Assembly (NCBI GenBank): GCA_038133505.1 | Contig: JAYPTI010000035.1 | Coordinates: 1 to 21,895 of the forward strand | Direction: 5' to 3' | DNA length: 21,895 nucleotides | DNA from: JAYQUR01 sp038133505 | GTDB taxonomy: Bacteria > Pseudomonadota > Alphaproteobacteria > MPNO01 > UBA830 | Shown here: positions 15,398 through 21,895 of the stretch, one piece after another | How the letters are laid out: every line of letters begins with the position of its first letter | How positions within the stretch are numbered: the stretch's first letter is position 1 | Position numbers and translations under genes: made by a program | The notes under the pieces: model-generated | Databases searched by the model: none | What the model was told of the DNA's origin: nothing | Seen by the model: only the letters and a program-made list of their open reading frames with translations

Positions 15398-16324
15398 CTA
15401 TTTGGAGATCGTGACGTCGAGGCCGATGTCGACGGCGGGCGCGGACTGCGTCATGCGGCCGACCGAGATCACGTCGACGCCGGATTCGGCCTTCGCCTTG
15501 ATGGTCTCGAGCGTGATGCCGCCCGATGCCTCGGTACGCGCACGCCCGGCGATGATCGCGATGCCTTCCTTCATCATCTCGGCCGACATGTTGTCGAACA
15601 TGATGACGTCGGCGCCCGCTTCGGCCGCTTCCTTGACCTGGGCGAGGGTATCGCACTCGATCTCGATCTTGGTGAGCGCGGGCGTCAGGGCGCGTGCCTG
15701 GGCGGCCGCCTTGGCGATCGAGCCGTGAACGGCGATATGGTTGTCCTTGATCATCACGCCGTCATGCAGTCCCAGCCGGTGCGGCCGGCAGCCGCCGACG
15801 CAGGCCGAATATTTGGACAGCATGCGGAGGCCGGGAACGGTCTTGCGCGTGTCGATGAGCTGCGTGTTCGTGTGCGCGATCCGCGACGCGTATTCGTTCA
15901 CCAGCGTGGCGATGCCGCACATGAACTGCAGGATGTTGAGCGACGTGCGCTCGATCGTCAGCAGGCCGCGCGCCGGTCCGGTCACGCGCATCAGCGACGT
16001 GCCTTTTTTCGCCCTGGTGCCGTCCTTCACCAGCGTCTTCACCTTTGCTTCGGGGAGCATGTGGCGGAAGACCTCGGCAGCGACCTCGATGCCGGCGATG
16101 ACGATTTCCTGGCGGGTGTTCATCACGAAGTCGGCCCTGGCGTTGCCGGGGATCATGATGTTGGTCGTCAGGTCCTGAAGACCGACGTCTTCCGCGACCC
16201 AACCTTCGATCATCTCGTGAAGCTCGTCGATCGGCGGCAGAAGGAACGTGGGATCGAGGTCGCGCGGCCGGCCGGCGGCCTTGCGTTTCGGGGCGGTCTT
16301 GGCGGATTTCTTGCTGGGCATCAT
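15398..16324 (-). CDS. nadC: Nicotinate-nucleotide pyrophosphorylase (quinolinate phosphoribosyltransferase), NadC-type
   Basis: A 308-residue type II phosphoribosyltransferase that combines quinolinate and PRPP to give nicotinate mononucleotide, CO2 and pyrophosphate. The N-terminus has a Lys/Arg-rich stretch of about 20 residues (SKKSAKTAPKRKAAGR) not typical of the family. Then come the EDVGLQDLTTN motif, ERTSLNILQFMCGIAT, LIDTRKTVPGLR, GGCRPHRLGLHDGVMIKDNH, EIECDTL and IMFDNMS, which supply the Arg/Lys/His/Glu/Asp set used for quinolinate, PRPP and metal. All key residues appear intact. Start: ATG 16324, with a second ATG at once after it (16321). Its product pathway needs PRPP, which the fusion gene 20 bases downstream could supply. 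A ModD-like paralogue is a less likely alternative. Confidence 0.88.
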   Translation of the reverse strand: MMPSKKSAKTAPKRKAAGRPRDLDPTFLLPPIDELHEMIEGWVAEDVGLQDLTTNIMIPGNARADFVMNTRQEIVIAGIEVAAEVFRHMLPEAKVKTLVKDGTRAKKGTSLMRVTGPARGLLTIERTSLNILQFMCGIATLVNEYASRIAHTNTQLIDTRKTVPGLRMLSKYSACVGGCRPHRLGLHDGVMIKDNHIAVHGSIAKAAAQARALTPALTKIEIECDTLAQVKEAAEAGADVIMFDNMSAEMMKEGIAIIAGRARTEASGGITLETIKAKAESGVDVISVGRMTQSAPAVDIGLDVTISK

Positions 16325-16349
16325 GAGTCTCGCTGTCGGGAATGGATCA

Positions 16350-16365
16350 TTTGTACACATACAAT
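16350..16365. promoter_or_regulatory. Operator-like TTTGT-N6-ACAAT between nadC and the amidohydrolase gene
   Basis: TTTGTACACATACAAT at 16350-16365, 26 bases before the nadC start, matches 13 of 16 bases of TTTGTGTACATACAAA at 20462-20477 in the other divergent promoter. The TTGT...ACAA symmetry recalls operators of GntR-family regulators; the regulator itself is not in the window. Confidence 0.5.
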
Positions 16366-16438
16366 ATGACGGCGACAAGACGGAACGTGCGCCCGAGCGC
16401 GAGGTCTGGTTAAATCGGGGCAATCGGGAGGAACGAGA

Positions 16439-17650
16439 ATGGATTCAGGCGTCGAGAACGTCCGCGAACTCCGCAAGGAAATGGATATCGATACCGACAC
16501 GCGCGAGACCCTGGCGCGCGCCAGCCGGTATGCGGAAGAGCGAAATTTCAAGGACTGGCTGATCGTCGATACGGACGCGCATCATTCCGAACTGAGTTCG
16601 TGGAAAGAGGTCGTTCTGCATATCGAGGATCCCGTCCTGCGCCACAACGCTATCGAGATGCAGCGGCGCACCGGCGCGGGTGCTGGCCTGTCGAACGCCG
16701 TCGGCGGTTTGCGCTACCAGGATGTTGGCGGACGGATTCCGCATCAGACGGCGCTGGCGGAGATGATCGACGATGACAGCGTCCACCGCGACGTGACGCT
16801 CATGCGCCGCGTCATGGATGCGTTGTCGATCGACTGGCAGATCCTGTTCCCCGGCAACCTGCTGCAGCTCGGCCTGCATCCGCAGCCGCGCGTCGAGGTG
16901 CAACTGGCCTTCGCCTACAACCGCTTTCTGATGGAACGCATCATCCCGGCCGAATCCCGGCTCAAGACGCTGCTGTATCTGCCGTTCTGCGAGCCGAAGG
17001 AATGCGAGCGCATGGTTGAGGAGTTCGGCGACCATCCCGACGTGCTCGGCTTCATGGTCACCTCGGTGCGCTACAAGTCGGTGCACCACGACAGCTACAT
17101 GCGGCTCTACGCAATGCTCGAGGAGCGCGGCAAGCCGCTGTGCTTCCATGCCGGCAACAACTGGCAGGACGACTATCTCAGGCAGCTCGACACGTTCATC
17201 TCGATGCACGCGATTTCTTTCGTGCTGTGCAGCATGGTGCACCTGACCAACTGGGTGATGCACGGATTGAACGAACGCTTCCCGAAGCTCGACGTCATCT
17301 GGACCGAAAGCGGCGTGGCGTGGATCCCGTTCATGATGCAGCGGCTCGACAACGAATACCTGATGCGCTCGTCGGAAGCGCCGAACCTGAAGAAGCTGCC
17401 GAGCGAGTACATGAAGGACATGTACTACTCGACCCAGCCGATGGAGCGAACGGATATGGCGCTGCTCGAGGCGACCTTCAAGGCGATGAACGCCGACACG
17501 CAGCTTCTTTACGCCTCCGACTGGCCGCACTGGGACTTCGATGCGCCGTCCAGCGTCTACGACCTGCCGTTCCTCGACGAGGACGCCAAGCGCAACATCA
17601 TGGGCCGCAACGCCGCCCGGCTGTTCGGCCTGCCGGACCATTCGGCGTAA
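16439..17650 (+). CDS. Metal-dependent amidohydrolase-2 family protein (ACMSD-like hydrolase/decarboxylase)
   Basis: A 403-residue TIM-barrel protein of the amidohydrolase-2 family, which includes ACMSD, gamma-resorcylate decarboxylase and 5-carboxyvanillate decarboxylase. The first metal motif is Asp44-Thr-Asp46-Ala-His48-His49, the D-x-D-x-H form rather than H-x-H. Further ligands are FHAG near 236-239, the TESGVAWIPFMMQRLDNEY segment near 280-300, and the C-terminal YASDWPHWDFD (about 359-369) whose Asp closes the metal site. About 40 residues of helical N-terminal extension precede the barrel. GGGAGGAACGAGA precedes ATG 16439, a strong ribosome site. It is divergent from nadC, which in ACMSD-type biology shares quinolinate chemistry; whether this enzyme decarboxylates a related acid is inference. 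Confidence 0.88.
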   Translation: MDSGVENVRELRKEMDIDTDTRETLARASRYAEERNFKDWLIVDTDAHHSELSSWKEVVLHIEDPVLRHNAIEMQRRTGAGAGLSNAVGGLRYQDVGGRIPHQTALAEMIDDDSVHRDVTLMRRVMDALSIDWQILFPGNLLQLGLHPQPRVEVQLAFAYNRFLMERIIPAESRLKTLLYLPFCEPKECERMVEEFGDHPDVLGFMVTSVRYKSVHHDSYMRLYAMLEERGKPLCFHAGNNWQDDYLRQLDTFISMHAISFVLCSMVHLTNWVMHGLNERFPKLDVIWTESGVAWIPFMMQRLDNEYLMRSSEAPNLKKLPSEYMKDMYYSTQPMERTDMALLEATFKAMNADTQLLYASDWPHWDFDAPSSVYDLPFLDEDAKRNIMGRNAARLFGLPDHSA

Positions 17651-17709
17651 ACATTGTGCGTAGGGGCCGGTCTAAGACCCGCCCGGACGAACCGTAAAGG
17701 AGGGAAACC

Positions 17710-18074
17710 ATGACCACGACCGTACTCGTCACCTACAAGCTCAAGCCCGGCACCGACCGTGCGGCCGCAAAGGCGCAGTCCGAGGCTGCCGCGCCGAAAT
17801 TCGCGGCGCTCGAAGGGTTGCAGACCAAGTACTTCCTCTATCACGAGGCCGAAGGTCTCGGCGGCGGCTTTTATATCTGGCCCAGCCGCGAGCNNNNNNN
17901 NNNNNNNNNNNNNNNNNNNNNNNNNNNNNNNNNNNNNNGGCCGAAGCGTTCCATTGCGAGGCGTGGCTGGATTCGATGGAGGAGCGCATGGGATCGCGCC
18001 CCGAATGCACCTTCTTCGAGACCAACGTGATCGTCGACAACGTGAACGGCGAGGTAATGGTCGAGGCGGCCTGA
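17710..18074 (+). CDS. YdhR-like small monooxygenase-fold protein, split by an assembly gap
   Basis: A small ferredoxin-like (antibiotic-biosynthesis-monooxygenase/YdhR-type) protein. The part before the gap (about 61 codons, MTTTVLVTYKLKPG to FYIWPSRE) has the strand-helix-strand pattern and the GGGFYIWPS strand seen in this family. The part after the gap runs AEAFHCEAWLDSMEERMG to a TGA at 18072-18074. The two halves are in different frames across the 45 Ns, so the true gap is not 45 bases (it must be 1 modulo 3). An AAAGGAGGG site precedes ATG 17710. It is 59 bases after the amidohydrolase gene and likely in its operon. Function unknown; such proteins are often accessory to ring-modifying pathways. 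Confidence 0.75.
17894..17938. other. Assembly gap (45 Ns)
   Basis: Forty-five undetermined bases inside the YdhR-like gene. The reading frames on the two sides do not agree for a 45-base gap, so its size is an estimate. Confidence 0.98.
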
Positions 18075-18086
18075 CTTCCGCAACGG

Positions 18087-18151
18087 GTCATTCCCGCGCA
18101 GGCGGGAATCTCTCTCGATGGGATAAAGATCCCCGCCTTCGCGGGGATGAC
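18087..18151. repeat. Dispersed-type intergenic inverted repeat (REP-like), between convergent genes
   Basis: The arm at 18087-18110 (GTCATTCCCGCGCAGGCGGG plus AATC) is matched in inverted form by 18128-18151, with only three differences. Each arm is itself a small hairpin (CCCGC...GCGGG). The GTCATTCCCGC...GCGGGGATGAC form is a familiar intergenic repeat of proteobacterial genomes. It lies 12 bases after the YdhR-like gene and 10 bases before the end of the convergent isomerase gene, so it can also end transcription from both sides. Confidence 0.75.
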
Positions 18152-18160
18152 AGTAGGCCT

Positions 18161-18964
18161 CTAGTCCCGAGCCTCAAGAAAACGGCGCGCGGCTTCGGCC
18201 GCGCGCGACGCCTGCTCGGCGAGCGGCAGGTGGGCAAGAGCGGCCCGCGGCGTCTCGATCTCGATTTCCGTGCCTGGGGGCAGTGCTGTCATGAAATCGG
18301 CGAGGGGAAGGGCGCCGTCTCCCGGGTAAAGGCGCCCGCGGCGCGATTCCGTCGCGAGATCCATGTCGGGCGGCAGTTCCGCGGCCGCGTCGCACAGCTG
18401 GGCGAAGACGATTTCGCCGGCGCTCAGTTCCGAAAGATCCGACGGCCGTCCGCCCGACCGGGCGAGATGCAGCGAATCCACCAGCAGGCCGAAGTTCGGT
18501 TGCGCCGCGCTGCGCACAATGCGCACGCCCTGCGCCAGCGTGCGCGCCTCGCTGTAGGGCACGAATTCAAGCGCAAGCGTCAGTCCGAAATCCGCAGCTC
18601 GGTCGCAGCAGGCGGCGGCGAATTCCGTCCAGCGCGCCTCGTCCGGATCCATGCAGGTGACGACGACGGTCTTCGCCCCGAGCGCGGCGGACGCCTCCAA
18701 GGCGGGGAGGACGCGGTCGAGCGCGATGTCAGGATACAGGTGATAGATCGACGCGCTCGACAGCGGCAGTCCCGACGCGTCGAGTTCGGCGCGGAGGTCG
18801 CGCAACGCAGCGGGATTGCCGACGACGATCGGATGCGGATCGTCCGGCGTCCGGCCGGTGATGCGGAGGCTGACGGCGTCGAAGCTTGCTTCGGCCGCGG
18901 CCCTGACGACCTCCGCCGGCGGGGCTTCGAGCAGCGTCAGCCAGCCGAGCGTCAGCGGCCGCAT
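18161..18964 (-). CDS. Sugar phosphate isomerase/epimerase-like TIM-barrel protein
   Basis: A 267-residue xylose-isomerase-like (AP endonuclease 2 fold) TIM barrel. Probable metal ligands are Glu133 (LALEFVPY), Asp163 and His166 (LLVDSLHLARSGG), Asp192 (AQLCDA) and Glu237 (EIEIETP), with a substrate-side Arg/Gly-Asp-Gly loop near 211-217 (RLYPGDG). The family covers sugar isomerases, epimerases and dehydratases, and also ring-acid dehydratases such as 3-dehydroshikimate dehydratase, so the reaction is open. It begins 13 bases after the third UbiD gene and is surely in its operon, which argues for a role in the same acid-degradation route. Confidence 0.85.
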   Translation of the reverse strand: MRPLTLGWLTLLEAPPAEVVRAAAEASFDAVSLRITGRTPDDPHPIVVGNPAALRDLRAELDASGLPLSSASIYHLYPDIALDRVLPALEASAALGAKTVVVTCMDPDEARWTEFAAACCDRAADFGLTLALEFVPYSEARTLAQGVRIVRSAAQPNFGLLVDSLHLARSGGRPSDLSELSAGEIVFAQLCDAAAELPPDMDLATESRRGRLYPGDGALPLADFMTALPPGTEIEIETPRAALAHLPLAEQASRAAEAARRFLEARD

Positions 18965-18977
18965 GGCGTTGCCGCGC

Positions 18978-20384
18978 TCAGCGCTTCACGCGCACCTGTT
19001 CGAGCAGGCTTTCGAGCGAGACGTCGTCCTTGCCCATCGGCTTGACGCGGGTGAACTTCTTGCGGTCGTCGGGCCGCCAGGTCGGCGGCGCGGTCGCGTC
19101 GATGGCGAGTTTTCCGCCGACGCGCATGACCGTGTAGTCCTCGCGCACCTGCGGGATCGAGATGTCGAGCGGGTGCAGGCGCGTGTTCGGGATGACGTGC
19201 GTCATCGTCTGCGGATCGCACCGGCAGGCGATGGCCCACAGCACTTCCTCCGCGTTGTAGATGTCGACGTCCGCGTCGACCGCGATGGCGATTTTCACGT
19301 GCAGGTTCGGCCCCGACAGCGCCGACATCAGCACGTCGCGCACCTGGCCGTCCCAGCGCGCCTCCATCTGGATGATCATCATGAACTGCGCGGCCCACGG
19401 CGGCACGAACACGTCGATGATGTTGGTGTTGCCGTTGGTTTCCTTGAGGCGGTTGTAGTAGGTCGCCTCCATCGGCAGCGTGATCAGCGGCTGGTGGTCG
19501 GTGAACCACGTCGCCTGCATGTGGCGGAAGATGGGATCCTTACGGTGGGTGATGCCGGTAATCTGGAACACCGGGGCGGGGCCCTCGGCGCCGGCGCCGA
19601 AGGTGGTGAATTCGCCGAACGGGCCCTCGGGCGCGCGGTCCTTCGGATGGACGAGGCCTTCGATGATAACTTCGGCATGCGCGGGCACCTCGAGATCGAT
19701 GGTGTCGCATTTGATCATCTCGATGTCCTCGCCGAGGATGCCGGCGCCGTATTCGAGCTCGTCGAAATCCTCGTGCTTGCCGGACCAGTTCGACATGATC
19801 TCGTAGACGGGATGCAGGCCGATCGCGAAGGCCATCGGCATCGGCTCGTCCATGGCGACGTATTTCATGTAATGGGCGTAGTTGTGCCTCGCCGCCATCC
19901 AGAACGTCGCCTTCTGCGGATCGTCCGTCAGCATCATGCGGATGATGGCTTCGTTGCGGATGCCGGTCTCGGGGTCCTTGGTGATCGTGATGCCGGAGCC
20001 GAGATAGCGGCCGCCGTCGCCGTGGCTGTGCTGCGGAATCGGGATGGCGTGAAGGTTCACGTCCTTGCCCAGCATCTTGACCTCTTTGACCGGGCCGTCG
20101 TCGACCATCACAGACTTGCCGCGCTTGGTCGCCATCTGTTCCGCGAGATAGGGGCAGACCTCGTTCGCCTTCTCGAGGCCGAACGCCGCTGCTTGGCCGG
20201 CGCGGTCCTTGATCAGGATATCGGTCAGCCGCCAGCCCTCGTAGCCAGGCATGTTGTGGAACATCAGCGGTCCCTGGCTTTCCGAGCACAGGTAGCCGAC
20301 CTGCGTTTCCGGATCGACCGGATCGTGGATGTGCAGCATCCGGTTGTCGATGGAGGCGAGGAAGGAACGCAACGTATGCGGCAT
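18978..20384 (-). CDS. UbiD-family prenyl-FMN-dependent decarboxylase (copy 3)
   Basis: A 468-residue UbiD protein, more distant from copies 1 and 2 than those are from each other. The catalytic Glu253 and Glu258 (EGPFGEFTTFG) and the metal/cofactor segment HSHGDGGRYLGSGITITKDPE are intact. The Arg region reads NEAIIRMML rather than NVGTYRVM, so the residue before the catalytic Arg is Ile instead of Tyr and the substrate pocket probably differs. Start chosen at ATG 20384 (MPHTLRSF), 10 bases after AGGGA; an upstream ATG at 20420 would place this site within coding. It heads the operon with the TIM-barrel isomerase and faces the glutaryl-CoA dehydrogenase gene across a 251-base divergent promoter. 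Substrate unknown. Confidence 0.92.
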   Translation of the reverse strand: MPHTLRSFLASIDNRMLHIHDPVDPETQVGYLCSESQGPLMFHNMPGYEGWRLTDILIKDRAGQAAAFGLEKANEVCPYLAEQMATKRGKSVMVDDGPVKEVKMLGKDVNLHAIPIPQHSHGDGGRYLGSGITITKDPETGIRNEAIIRMMLTDDPQKATFWMAARHNYAHYMKYVAMDEPMPMAFAIGLHPVYEIMSNWSGKHEDFDELEYGAGILGEDIEMIKCDTIDLEVPAHAEVIIEGLVHPKDRAPEGPFGEFTTFGAGAEGPAPVFQITGITHRKDPIFRHMQATWFTDHQPLITLPMEATYYNRLKETNGNTNIIDVFVPPWAAQFMMIIQMEARWDGQVRDVLMSALSGPNLHVKIAIAVDADVDIYNAEEVLWAIACRCDPQTMTHVIPNTRLHPLDISIPQVREDYTVMRVGGKLAIDATAPPTWRPDDRKKFTRVKPMGKDDVSLESLLEQVRVKR

Positions 20385-20635
20385 GGAGATCGTTTCCCTG
20401 TTGGCGTGTCTTGAGGGCACTATACCCGATCGGCTTGGCGGATCATCCCTTCGAGAAATTGTTTGTGTACATACAAATAATCCGTATACTCGTTTTTGCC
20501 GCGGGCAGCACGGCGCGGCAGAAAATTGTTTTAAGCTTAAAATAAATGGTGACCGCGGGCGAAGGCCCGATTATCATCCACCGACCGGCGCGCCCGACAG
20601 GGTCGGGGCGTTATGAAGACCGAAAGGAATGACAG
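20385..20635. promoter_or_regulatory. Divergent promoter region of UbiD copy 3 and gcdH with two operator-like palindromes
   Basis: No gene is seen here. TTTGTGTACATACAAA at 20462-20477 is the second copy of the TTTGT-N6-ACAAW motif found at 16350. TTTTAAGCTTAAAA at 20529-20542 is a perfect 14-base palindrome of a type used by small dimeric repressors. GAAAGGAATGACAG before ATG 20636 is the ribosome site of the dehydrogenase gene. Confidence 0.5.
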
Positions 20636-21850
<1,215 letters not shown>

Positions 21851-21895
21851 GATTGCTATATTTCCCTTCTTCCAGACCCTCACGCCGAGGGGGAG

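Noticed and set aside
13728..15728. A 666-codon plus-strand frame over the PhnN fusion gene
   Set aside because: Antisense shadow; no motif, whereas the minus strand shows P-loop and phosphorylase motifs.
18087..18151. CRISPR-like repeat
   Set aside because: Only two inverted arms, no direct repeats or regular spacers, and no cas genes nearby.
17759..19045. A 428-codon plus-strand frame spanning the N gap and the isomerase gene
   Set aside because: It depends on undetermined bases and is antisense to the isomerase-like gene.
18816..20414. A 532-codon plus-strand frame opposite UbiD copy 3
   Set aside because: Antisense shadow rich in Arg, His and Val, without family features.

Overview
The window looks like a chromosomal piece of a high-G+C Gram-negative bacterium, most probably an alphaproteobacterium. 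The grounds are GC-rich codon choice, a lipid A deacylase (hence an outer membrane), strong AGGAGG-type ribosome sites and the protein families present. A run of 45 Ns at 17894-17938 marks it as a draft assembly. I cannot name the genus.

Layout. (1) 69-3629: a carboxymuconolactone-decarboxylase/AhpD-like gene lies divergent from a LysR regulator, followed by a TenA/PqqC-like (heme-oxygenase fold) protein and a 4,5-dihydroxyphthalate-decarboxylase-like protein. (2) 3863-5811: an LpxR-type lipid A deacylase, a CinA C-terminal-type protein and an ArsC/Spx-like protein, closely spaced. (3) 5853-6899: a visibly AT-richer patch with two adjacent genes, each broken by one in-frame stop: a gamma-glutamylcyclotransferase-like gene (TAG at codon 36) and a small membrane protein (TAA at codon 26). 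(4) 6918-11889: a thiamin-diphosphate enzyme divergent from two tandem UbiD-family decarboxylases, closed by a bidirectional terminator. (5) 11963-13395: two unrecognised secreted proteins on the minus strand; the first also has an in-frame stop just before its signal peptide. (6) 13602-16324 minus: a nadC-type phosphoribosyltransferase followed by a fusion of PhnN (ribose 1,5-bisphosphate phosphokinase) with an AMP-phosphorylase/thymidine-phosphorylase-type domain. (7) 16439-18074 plus: an ACMSD-like amidohydrolase and a small YdhR-like protein interrupted by the N gap. (8) 18161-20384 minus: a third UbiD gene followed by a sugar-phosphate isomerase/epimerase-like TIM barrel. (9) 20636-21850 plus: glutaryl-CoA dehydrogenase.

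How it may work together. Nearly all of the catabolic-looking enzymes belong to families that break a C-carboxyl bond (AhpD/CMD, DHP decarboxylase, ThDP enzyme, three UbiDs, amidohydrolase-2, QPRTase, glutaryl-CoA dehydrogenase). This suggests breakdown of an aromatic or heteroaromatic carboxylic acid. The most distinctive element is the nadC plus PhnN-AMP-phosphorylase pair. Read together, the domains could convert NMP and phosphate to ribose 1,5-bisphosphate, then to PRPP, and spend the PRPP on phosphoribosylation and decarboxylation of quinolinate or a relative. A shared TTTGT-N6-ACAAW operator-like motif in the divergent promoters at 16350 and 20462 suggests that blocks 6-7 and 8-9 answer to one regulator that is not in the window. 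Pathway assignments are inference; the families and motifs are read directly.
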